Below, piece by piece: positions 9,661 through 18,533 of a stretch of 19,669 nucleotides of DNA; within the stretch, counting starts at the first letter, position 1, and every line of letters starts with the position of its first letter. A program made the translations under genes and the position numbers. This DNA is from Monoraphidium neglectum (taxonomy: Eukaryota > Chlorophyta > Chlorophyceae > Sphaeropleales > Selenastraceae): positions 1 through 19,669 of the forward strand of contig NW_014012785.1 in assembly GCF_000611645.1 (NCBI RefSeq), given 5' to 3'. The notes under the pieces are model-generated. The model did no database searches. It worked only from the letters and a program-made list of their open reading frames with translations, and was not told the DNA's origin.

Positions 9661-10559
9661 CTACAAACGGCTCCGCACCCTGATCACCACCGGTGAGCCC
9701 GGCCCGATGCCCAGTGCGCCCAGCGCAGGCGGCACCCTACCAGACGGCTCCTGCCAGCTGCCCCGCCGCACGGCAACACCCAGCCGGGGCAGGTAAACCT
9801 CGGCAGCCGCACCGACCTCGCGCGGAGAGACAAACACGGCGCCGCTGCTGTGAGGGCCGCCGAGCATGTTTGTAAACGAGTGCGTATGGCCAAGGGCGGA
9901 GCCAAACAGGGGGCCGCTGCCGCTCGGGGCGTCGCCGTCATCCGGCAACAGTGCGTACGCTGGGCCAGGTGCCCGCTGCGGCAGTCCCCAATGCTCCGTG
10001 TCCTGCTCCCTCTGCCGCTGCTGCTGCCGCCGCTGCGGATGCTGCCACTGTGGCTGCTGGCCCGGCGCCAGCACAGGCGGTGCGGCGACGATCTGATCAG
10101 CTGGCCACTCCACCACGCTCACTGGCACCTCGAGTGCACTTGCGCGCACGACAGGGTCCGCTGCAAGCGTAGCCTCGTTTTGAAACTCACTCCTCCGCGG
10201 TACAGCTCCCACTGGTGGCCGAACCCAGGCCGTGCGCGCGCCTCCGCTGCCGCTGCCGCCGCTGCCGCCACCGCCGCTGCCAGCGCCCGCCCAGCTGCTG
10301 CGGCGTGCTCGGCCGCTGCTGCTGGTGGTGGGCGCTGCGGCGCCGCGCGTGCTGCTGGCGCACTGCTGCGCGATTTGCGCCGCGACGGCGTCGATGGTGC
10401 CAGGGCTGACCCCAAGCTCGCGCATGACAATCCTAGCCCTCTCCTCCGCCGATCCCGATGCCGCGTCGCCATCCCCCGGGTCCTCACCCTGGTGTTCGCT
10501 GCGGTGTAGGAAGTGAGTTGCGCGCTGCGGCTGCAGCTGCTGCTGCTGCTGCTGCTGCA

Positions 10560-10606
<47 letters not shown>

Positions 10607-12636
10607 GCGCGGCGGCCGCCCCACGTGCCTGCTTGCGCCCCGCGCTCACAGGCACACGCCGGCTGCAAGCCCAGCACGGCCGCCGTCCAGGCAGCCGGCG
10701 CGGCCGCCGGCCCGCGCTCCAGCGCGGCGCCGCCCTTGCCGGCGGCGGCGGGCCGCCTTGCGGTTCGGGCCGCCCACTCTTGCTCAGCGCCGCTCAGCAG
10801 CCACCTGCATGCGAGAACGAGGAGATAGCTGGCAAATCAATGCCCTCGGCAGCTCCAGAGCAAAAACGCCCAGCACCTGCCAGCATGAAACATCCCGCTG
10901 CCGCGCGCTGCTGCTGCTGTCGGCGCGTTCCCACCTATTTGCAGCAGCACGCTGTTCGCAGGCGCCGCGCCGCGCCCCCAATCCCATCCCCGCACGACAC
11001 CAACGCCGCCCGCACCTGACGCACGACGCGTACTGCGCGGGGTGCGCCACCACATGCGACACGTGCAGCGAGTCGTCCCACGCCTGCTCCAGCACCTGGT
11101 GGCCAGACAGCCGCAGCTGCCCCGCCAGGGCGGCCGCCCTTTGGGCGTCGACCAAGCCATCAGTGTAGCTGTACAGAAACAGGACGGGCCCCTGCGAGCG
11201 CACGCGGCAGGGCGGGGGGGTCGAGGGGGAGATGGGCGGCGCGCATGTGGTGAGGAGGCCGCGCGCACTGCGCGGCACGGCCGTCTGTCCGCGCTTGTCG
11301 CATTGCCGCCCGCTTTGGTGCCGATACCATACCGCGACACCTCTCCCTGCACCCTCGGCTCGGCCCTCTCTGCAGCCTCTCAGCGCGATCCAGCTCATTC
11401 GGTCTGATTTCCTGCAGCACACGTATGGACCGCCGCAGCCCACCTTGAAGGGCGGGTGGCGCAGCGCGCTCCACAGCGCCGCCCTGTCGGCCTCAAACAC
11501 CTCGAGGAAAGCAAAGTCGAGGGCGCCCGCGGCCGCGGCCAGCGCGCCGCGCGCAAGGACGGCGACGCGGCCGGGGCCGGCGGGGGCGAGCAGCCGCTGG
11601 CCCTGGCCCAAGGCGGGGGTTTGGAGGGGAGTGGGCGCGTGGCAGTGCAGGGGTGGGGGCAAGCCACTGCAGCCGGCAGCCGCGGGAAGGCTCCTTGCCT
11701 CACACGAGCACAAACAGCCGGTGCTACTGCGCCGCAGCAATATGGCCCATGTATGGCGGTGCCGCCAGGCCCCCGCCTGCTTGCCGCATGGCGCGCTCAC
11801 CGCCTCACTGGTGAAGTCGACCGGTGAGTCATACGCCTGGCCGACGGCGCAGCTGCGGACCCCGGAGAACTCGGCTGCTTCTCGGCCCTTGCCAGCCAGC
11901 AGCAGCAGGATCTGGTAGTAGACCGACTGGCGAGCGCACGGGGAAGGGAGGCGAGACGCGCGGGCCGCCGGCGCCGCAGAGGGTTGGTGCCCAGTGCGCT
12001 GGTCCCTGACTGGTGCAACCCGGTGGAGCTGTGCTGCTGGCAGCACACGGCGCTCACAGTCGGTGTCGTGGTATCGAAACGCGCGCGCCCTCGGCTCAGA
12101 AAGTGCAGCGGGCTGGAGGGCAGCGCTCCCGCCGCCACTGACCTTGATGGCGCCGCTGAAGGCGTAAAACACCACTGGCCGCTCGCCGCGCGCCGCGATA
12201 TCCTCGCAAAGCGCGCCCAGCACGCGGCGCGCGTTGCGGGCCGCCCAGTAGGGAGCCCAGATCGCCAGCGCCGGCGGCGATGCGACCAACGCGTCCCAGC
12301 CGCAGCTGTGGGTGGCGCCGGGTTCAGTGGGCAGGTGGGTTGGCCGGGGCCGCAGTCGGAACCGGCCACTGTGCGGTTGTGCGTAGGGGACCAACAGCAG
12401 ACGGGCGGCAGGAGGATCAGCAGCGTTCTGGGTCGTATGAGTCCGTACCTGTGGAATAGCTGGGCGTAAGTGCGGACGTGCTTGTCCTGCGCCCCGACCC
12501 ATGCCAGCAGCACAACAACGGGCCGCGGTGCTGCGTCACGTCCGCTGTGTCGCGCCGCGTCAGCTGCTGCGCAGGCCTCCACTGTTGGCCCAGCCCCTTC
12601 CGATGGGCTGGGGCACCGCCACCATGTAAGCTTCAT
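9661..12636 (-). CDS. TMEM53/DUF829 alpha/beta-hydrolase-like protein with polyQ C-terminal extension, 651 aa
   Basis: Exons (minus): 12636-12449, 12305-12143, 11926-11801, 11602-11444, 11191-11016, 10804-9661. Phases agree throughout. Residues 39-280 form a DUF829/TMEM53 fold: strand and turn VVVLLAWVGAQDKHVRTYAQLF, GWDALV (65-70), a nucleophile-elbow-like VVFYAFSGAIK with Ser113, FLYSYTDGLVD with a candidate acid Asp223, and LHVSHVVAHPAQY (254-266), the family's late HVSH signature with candidate catalytic His. TMEM53 proteins are hydrolase-like and, in animals, reside at the nuclear envelope. No reaction is established. Residues about 285-651 are an unrelated extension with polyQ (15 Q, L, 7 Q, at 338-360), a helical-looking EERARIVMRELGVSPGTID segment, a Gly/Ser linker and a QRRQQQRQR patch. 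The last exon is unusually long (1,144 nt), and a further intron inside it cannot be excluded. Introns 2, 3 and 4 are stop-free multiples of three. The acceptor of exon 4 could also be at 11597. Confidence 0.83.
10531..10605. repeat. CTG/CAG trinucleotide repeat encoding polyglutamine
   Basis: Plus strand: CTG CAG, (CTG)7, CAG, (CTG)15. On the coding (minus) strand this is (CAG)15-CTG-(CAG)7-CTG-CAG, giving Q15-L-Q7-L-Q at residues 338-362 of the DUF829 protein. Every Gln in the run uses the CAG codon, so the tract is a pure, slippage-prone DNA repeat. Confidence 0.96.
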
Positions 12637-12725
12637 GTTTCGATGCGCTCTGAGCTGGCGATAGGGGCCGACATTACCATCTAGCCAGAAGGGCTCCCGC
12701 GATCTCGGGAAGAGCTTATTGCTCC

Positions 12726-12730
12726 TTATA
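12726..12730 (-). promoter_or_regulatory. TATA-like element upstream of the DUF829 gene
   Basis: The minus strand reads AATTATAAGG, with TATAA about 90 nt upstream of the start codon at 12636. Position and sequence suit a core promoter with a 5' UTR of roughly 60 nt. A single short match, so low confidence. Confidence 0.28.
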
Positions 12731-13627
12731 ATTGCGACATGATCCGAGATTCTATTTGTCTACACAAGTGGTTATGATATGCGAGTGCGACCGTGGCACT
12801 CCGAGGCACATTAGTGGGGGTGCTTGAGCGGGTCAAGTGTCTGACACTGTGCTCTCTGTACAGATGTATTCAGTCTCTTGCGCGACATCACACTCCCTAC
12901 GCGCTCCCAATTGTGGCGCTGGACCGTAGTTGGCTCACGGGGGTGGGGTGTCGATCACATACTGGGCAATGTTTTGGTCAACCCTGCTCATGAGCTCAGA
13001 CTCTCTGATGCTGTGTCGGATACGTGCGTCAAGGCTTGAGCGGACCCTGCTGAATAATGTCGTGTGCACACGCCCATCTTCACTGCATTGTTTGGTGCAG
13101 CGCTGTTGTACACCAGTCAATTCGTCCTGCGGGAAAAGGGGCAGAGGCCCATCTCACAGGCGGCGGGGTGTCAAAACATTTTCGTGTGCTGGCATTAGCG
13201 ATATCTGACTGTGCGCATCCACGTCATTCTTGGAGCACATTCCCCTGCCACCGGTGCTTGAGGTACCATAAGCTTTGGCAGCTGCAAACTCCACAAATAC
13301 ATTCATGCCACAACAGCTCAGACACTTGTTGCGCAGCAGCTGCTGTCCCACGCGGTTTTGGTGGTGGCACGGCTCGGGCTTTGAAGACTCAACAGGGTTC
13401 CGTGATCACAGGATCAATTTCATGATGCTCTTGGCAATCACAATCAAAGGCATCTTCAGCGCAGGGGGACACCAGGGGCCCATTCCGCTGTGCACGCTCA
13501 AGTGTTGCGCGTCCCAGGTAGGTACCACCTGCAGACGCTCTGCCTGTAGATGTCGCAGCTGACAGCCCAGTTGTCGGGGATGCATCCTCAACAAGGGTTT
13601 GTGCGTGAAGACCAATTATAGAGACCA

Positions 13628-13633
13628 TTTATT
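13628..13633 (-). terminator. AATAAA-type poly(A) signal candidate for the coiled-coil gene
   Basis: The minus strand reads CCAAATAAATGG about 310 nt downstream of the stop codon at 13945-13947. No minus-strand TGTAA was found in this spacer. AATAAA is the general eukaryotic signal but is less typical of chlorophytes. Confidence 0.25.
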
Positions 13634-13944
13634 TGGTACTGTCTGTTGTTAATAGTTGAAAGGTTTGGGCCGATAGGATGGGCTCAGTTGCCTGAGGCCC
13701 AAGCAGGGAGTGTGCACTGCGCAACAACGAACGACGCAGCGACAGCCAGCCACGTTGGTGCGCAAGACAATACAAGGGGAGGGGACAGGCTGAACGGCGA
13801 ACCACAGGACGCTGCGGATTGGCCCAGATCTGGAGCGCCAGACACCCTTGTAGCACTGGGTGCACAACTGGAACGGTGTTGCCGGCACGCACCCCTGCCA
13901 CATTGCACGCCCCTGGTTGTGTCCAGAACACTCAGGTCGCTGTG

Positions 13945-16900
13945 TCAGCCGGATCGCGGCCTCACTCTCGGCGTGTTGGAGCTGTTGACCGCTGCCGTCA
14001 CCCCAGCTCCCTGGCCAGGACCGCCGCAGCACTCAGCAGCCCCGCAGCTGCTGCACCCGCCCCGCCGCCGCAGCCCCGCAGCCTGGAGCAGCCACCCGCC
14101 GCCCGTCATCCAGCCACCGCCGCTGTGCTGCTGCTGGTGCTGGGGACTGCGTCCACTGCCATGACGGATGTGGCTGCCGGCCACCTGCTGCTGTTCCGCT
14201 GCCTCCGGGGCTGCCGCAGCCGCGGCAGCCGCAGCCGCGTCCCCCCGCTGGTGCCGCAGCTGCCGTTCAGCCTGCAGCTGCAGGACAGCTTCCAAGACGA
14301 TGTCTTGGTACAGGACAGCGTAGCGGCGCCGCTGCTCGTCGGAAGGCAGCTGCTGCATCAGCTGTGCTGCCTCGGCGCGCAACTGCGCGTAGCCGCGTGG
14401 GTCGGCTCTTGTGGCCTTTTTGAGGTCATGCATGAGGCCTTCGAGCAGGGCGGCCACCTAGATTTGGAGGAAATCAAGGTGGATGACTCGATGCAGCCCA
14501 GGAGACACGCATGGCTTTCCAGATTGCAGCGAATGCTGTCAGCAATGGCTGCCTCGCAACGGTGCACGAACATGTGCACATCATTTGAGTGAGGGAAGAC
14601 CTGCATGGGCCTTCTCACAATTTGTATGTCACACACGCAGCAAAAAGTTCTCATGACAGTTTGACAGGCTGGCGTTCGACCTAACAGCAATAGCCACCAA
14701 GCTGAACCTACCTGCAGGCGAGCCGCCGCCACCTCCCCTATCGCCGTCGCCTCCCGCTTGGCTGCCACCTCAGCCTCGGCCCTGGCCGCCGCTGCCTCCG
14801 ACGCGGCGCCTGTGAGGAAACCTGCCAGCCGTTGCACCTCCGCCTCGGCCTCGCGGGCCCGTGCCTCCAGCTGGCAATAGTCGGCCTAGTTGAGCGCCCG
14901 CACGCATGACGTGGCACACAGCAATCACAAGGGTGCAGCGACACAAAAAAAGGCAAGCAAATATATCCATTCACTCGGTTGCCAAAGGTCAAACTCAGCA
15001 ATACGCGCTTGTCACACAAACAGCGGTGCACAATATCCAGGGCTTGGCAACGAGTTTTCAGGTGTATTTGCCCATGCCAAATCCACAGACCTCGAGCTTG
15101 TTGGCATGGGCGGTCTTGGCTGCCTGCACCACCATCAGCCCATGTATCTGCCCAGGGAGGGGGCAGGGTGAGGGGCAGTGTTTCAGTGTGGGCTCTTCCA
15201 CTCAATTGGTGGAACGTATTTGCTGTGGGGACACCAACCTCGGCATCTTGGGTGCAGCAGGTTTGCACATCCAAGCAAGCTTGTGGGGCAGCCTGGGGTG
15301 GTTCATTTGGGGGGCAACCCACAAGCCCCTAGAGACGGGCTGGCGAGCGCACGCTTGCTTTCAGTGCAATTTGAATCTCGCGCTGATCCGTCCCACCCAC
15401 CTCTGCTTCTCCCCTGCTGATGGCGCCTGCGGCCTGCTTCAGCCACCGATCTTTGTCCCGCAGTTCCTCCTGCGCATGCCAGCAAACCAGCACGTCAACA
15501 GGCAGTGACGAAGGAGTTGCATCACCCAGTGATTGGACTCCAACGCTCCCGAACCTCGTAAGCTCCCCCCATGGCAGTGGGGACAAGCAAAAGTTGGTGT
15601 GAGGTGTTGCTGACTGTATGCAGCAACCTGGCTGTATGCAGCAACTCCCATCCATCCATATCCATGGCATTGGTCAGAGTCTGACCAATGCCTACCTTGA
15701 GCTGCAGAATCTGCTCGGAATTATCTTTGCTGGATCCCCCCAGCAGCATCCCCAACACTTTGCTGCTGCTGCTGCCAGAGGCAACGCCACCTTCGTCTGC
15801 ACCACATCCGGCGGAGTCGCCGACAGCAGTGGAGGCAGCAGCGCCCGTGAGGCGCCGCTGACAAACGGCCTGGTCGGCGCTAGCAGGAAGCTGCCTGTAG
15901 TCTAGAAGCTGCGAGTAGGCCGATTTGGGTTAGTTGCAAAGCCGACGTGCAACGTGTGTCAGTCATAGCTTGTGTTTTCTTGCCTGTCAATCAGCGACGT
16001 AGAAAGGCACTTCAAACCAGGCGCTCTGCCTGGCCAGTTTGATGGAGGCCGCTGCACTTGTGCGCCCCGGGCGCCACGGAACCAGCCTCAACCTTGACAG
16101 CATCGAGTCACGTGTCGACGTGACAGGATCGCACCTGCGCCTCCAGGGCAACGCAGTGGCGCCGATAGTACGAGAGCTCCTCCTCCCTCTCAACGAGGAT
16201 CGCTGCGAAAGCCTCGGCCCGCTCCTCCGCTGCCAGCTCAGCGCGGCGGATCCCAAGCACAAGCTCGCGAGCGGCCGCAACCGCCTGCCGGCCATCGCCA
16301 ACGTCGCTGCCGGCCGCATCCGGGGCCGTGCGGACGTCCCCGCAGCAGCCGGCCCCTGTGAGCGCAGCGGCAATGACGCCGCTGCCACCCGTCAGGACCG
16401 AAAGCTCGCGCCTCGCAGCCTCCAGGCGCGCGGCGAGCTGCGCCAGGCGCCCCTCTGCGGACGCAGCCCGAGCAGCCTGGTCGGCTGCGAGCGCCCGCGC
16501 CTCTGCCAGCTGGCCAGAGAGCTCGCGCTCGCGCGCATCTGCAGCCTTGCCGCGCGCCTCATCGTCAGCCGCCCTGTCTACTAGCACCAGGCGCAGCGCG
16601 TCCAGCTGGCGCGATAGGGCGGCGCTTGTCCGGCGCTCGTCGTCCGCGGCGGCGTTCACCGAGGCCAGGTCTGCCTCGGAGCGCTCAAGGCGTTCCTTGG
16701 CCACTGCCAGGAGCGAAGCGGCAGCTTGCAGCTGCGTGGTGCCGCCCAGCGCCTGCTGCTGCTTTTTGATGATGGCGGCCCCCACATAGCAGGGTGGGAT
16801 GGAAAGGAGACATTAGGAGAGGAGCGCCCACTGGGATCGCCTACCAGGACCGCCTTCTAGGACTGCCAACTGACATCGTGTTTGCATCCGTCACTGTGGC

Positions 16901-17385
16901 TTGTATGCAGGGTTGGTCAGTCCCTATCAGGTGTGCTGATCGCAAACCATCAAAATCACTGTTCTTTGCAGCACACCCTTGCACGGTTTGTTCGCTCTCA
17001 CAGTTGCAGCTTCAGCGCCGCCGCCCCCGCAGCGCCGCTGCGGCTCATCTGCCTCGTGCTGCTGCACGGGTTGCGTGGCGTGGCGGCGCTGCCATGCGCC
17101 GCCGGCTGGGCCTATGTCCTCGTCGTCGCGCGTACACGCGGCGGATGCGTGCGTGCCGGAGCAGTGCTGGCTAGGCGTGTCTCGTCGGCCTTCCCTCTTG
17201 TCCGTCCGTGAGCTGGACCGACCAGAGCCAAGCTGGTCGGCAGGGGCAGGGGCGGCGGCAGGGTCGCTCTTTCCGCCCCTTGGGGAAGGGCTGCGTCGGG
17301 CTGCGTCCGGCCTCAACGCTTGAGCTGACGCGGGCCGGGAACTGCCGGCGTGGCGTGGGCTCGGCGCAACGTCTGGGGAGTCCAT
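13945..17385 (-). CDS. Unidentified long coiled-coil protein, 667 aa, seven exons
   Basis: I do not recognise the family. Proposed exons (minus): 17385-17002, 16761-16135, 15890-15696, 15469-15401, 15147-15091, 14870-14712, 14457-13945. Every junction is phase 0 and the sum is 668 codons. The start is the first ATG of the first exon, in a strong context (AGC ATG G). Residues 1-128 are Pro/Ser/Arg-rich and disordered-looking. Residues 129-337 are mostly coiled coil with dense Ala, Glu, Arg and Leu (for example LQAAASLLAVAKERLERSEADLA and ELAAEERAEAFAAILVERE). A Gly/Ser linker follows, then more coil (SEQILQLKEELRDKDRWLKQ, LEARAREAEAEVQRLAGF). The last exon has a helical part (DLKKATRADPRGYAQLRAEA, DEQRRRYAVLYQDIVLEAVL), then a ten-Ala run and a Gly/His/Gln-rich tail. 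A structural, cytoskeletal or scaffolding role is a guess. Weak points are the acceptor of exon 2 (AAAAAG or AAAAAGCAG, with a pyrimidine tract some 25 nt away) and the 57-nt exon 5. Confidence 0.65.
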
Positions 17386-17491
17386 GCTATATTTCACTGT
17401 GTGCCACACGCATCCTTCGCTCGTTGTGAAGTGCTAGCGCATTCCCCGCGCCTCAAACCCACGGCACCAAACAATTTACGAGTTGTAGCTG

Positions 17492-17502
17492 CGTACGGTA
17501 CG
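17492..17502. promoter_or_regulatory. Short dyad CGTAC-G-GTACG
   Basis: Perfect 5-bp inverted repeat with a 1-nt spacer, giving two GTAC cores. It lies about 110 bp upstream of the coiled-coil gene's start codon. GTAC is the core bound by SBP-domain factors, such as the Chlamydomonas copper regulator CRR1. An 11-mer like this can arise by chance. Confidence 0.2.
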
Positions 17503-18210
17503 ATGATCCAACAAATCAGTCTCGGTTTACTGAAATGTGCATACTCTGCCATATCTCTATGCACGATCTACAATCGTCCTTGACGAGCCAAGCCGAGCAA
17601 AAAAACCGTCCAAACTTCCGCAGGCAGGACGGCACTCCATTGTGTTGCTGCTCCCCCGTCGTCTGAGTGAATAGTAGCGATGCTAGTGTGATCAGACATC
17701 CAAGACCACTTGCGGGCCCATGCTTTCTTCTCTCGCGTCACACAGACATGTGCAGGGCTGGGAATGGCAATCGTCTTTTGCTGATTTCCCCATGAGCATT
17801 GTGGGGTCGTCCCTGTCCCCCAAACCAACATATGAGCGTTGGAAAAGAACCGTAACAACTGGGTGCGTCCATGATACTAGCAGGCAAACTCCCTTCTGCC
17901 TTCCACCATGTGACAACTGAAAAGTTACCAATCATCATGCACACAGGCGCATGAAGACGAGCAGGGGAGGGCGGTGTGCCCAAGTCGTGTTGCTAGGCCC
18001 CAGTCACGCGTCCACTGCTATCGTTCCTGAAGTAGTGGCCGAAGCGGCAACGGCGCAACAGGCGCCAAAAGACCGCGGCGCGTGTGCTGCGTGAGAGGCG
18101 AAATACTGCAGGGCGTGTCGGCCCCGGCCTCCGTCGCTGGGGGTGCGTCCGTGGCGCGCTGCAGTCAATAGCACCGCAAGCCCCTGCGTTTCGAGCCCCG
18201 GTTCGGGTCG

Positions 18211-18245
18211 AGAGCATGGCGTGCTCTCAGAGCATGGCGTGCTCT
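18211..18245. repeat. Tandem pair of identical hairpins (AGAGCA-TGGCG-TGCTCT twice)
   Basis: Two exact 17-nt copies (18211-18227 and 18229-18245), separated by one C. Each is a perfect 6-bp inverted repeat around a TGGCG loop. Because the arms are identical, the 3' arm of copy 1 can also pair with the 5' arm of copy 2. The unit lies about 290 bp past the bZIP stop codon and may be transcribed in its 3' UTR. Confidence 0.85.
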
Positions 18246-18533
18246 TGACACAGGGTCGAAGAGGAAGGGGGCCCCTGCAAGAAGTCAACAGATCAAGAAG
18301 CTCTCGTATGGACACAGCATCAAAAAGTCTCGCGACGGCCGAGCGTTTGGCCCCTTGTCAGGCACCGGTGGGCGCGATTAAGCAGCAGCAACGCCCTCTC
18401 AACCCGGCATGATCTCGGTCAAAATTTGAGGCATTCTGCGCGTGCCTGAGGGTATGCACGCGCTGCCGCGGTGCAGACAGCCGCAGGCGGCGCCATGCCC
18501 CACGGCCTCCCTGGCGGGGCCACGCAGCCCCCC

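Larger units (their letters stand above)
12637..13944. other. Spacer: presumed promoter of the DUF829 gene and 3' region of the coiled-coil gene
   Basis: Both flanking genes are on the minus strand, so this 1.3-kb stretch holds the coiled-coil gene's 3' UTR (right) and the DUF829 promoter (left). It is clearly less GC-rich than the exons. Minus-strand frames at 13389-13628 (79 codons) and 12935-13120 (61 codons) each begin with ATG and look moderately protein-like, but they show no known domain and could not be joined with agreeing splice sites. I saw no terminal repeats or transposase motifs. Confidence 0.45.
17386..18533. other. Spacer: promoter side of the coiled-coil gene and 3' side of the bZIP gene
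   Basis: No gene is supported. The left part (about 17430-18000) is less GC-rich and should carry the coiled-coil gene's promoter, including the short dyad CGTACGGTACG at 17492-17502. The right part (about 18000-18420) is GC-rich and contains a tandem hairpin repeat at 18211-18245. Minus-strand open frames of 74 and 103 codons overlap at 17993-18315 but lack ATG-plus-motif support. No TGTAA or AATAAA for the bZIP gene was seen on the minus strand here. Confidence 0.45.

Noticed and set aside
9850..10509. A 219-codon plus-strand frame antisense to the DUF829 last exon
   Set aside because: It is a low-complexity Ala/Leu/Arg shadow of the GC-rich antisense exon, without motif or start support.
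10784..12502. A single 572-codon minus-strand gene without introns
   Set aside because: The frame fuses DUF829 exons with Cys-, Arg- and Pro-rich intron translations. Splice sites with agreeing phases restore the family sequence exactly, so the spliced model is preferred.
15987..16070. Extra minus-strand exon SIKLARQSAWFE between exons 2 and 3 of the coiled-coil gene
   Set aside because: Its only acceptor gives the wrong phase for the conserved junctions. Skipping it keeps all phases at zero.
16039..16584. A 181-codon plus-strand frame and similar frames at 16328-16789
   Set aside because: They are antisense shadows of the long Ala/Glu/Arg coiled-coil exon on the minus strand.
18170..18215. 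tRNA-like T-arm string (TTTCGAGCCCCGGTTCGGG)
   Set aside because: It does not fit the B-box consensus, the flanking stem does not pair, and no acceptor or anticodon arm can be folded around it.
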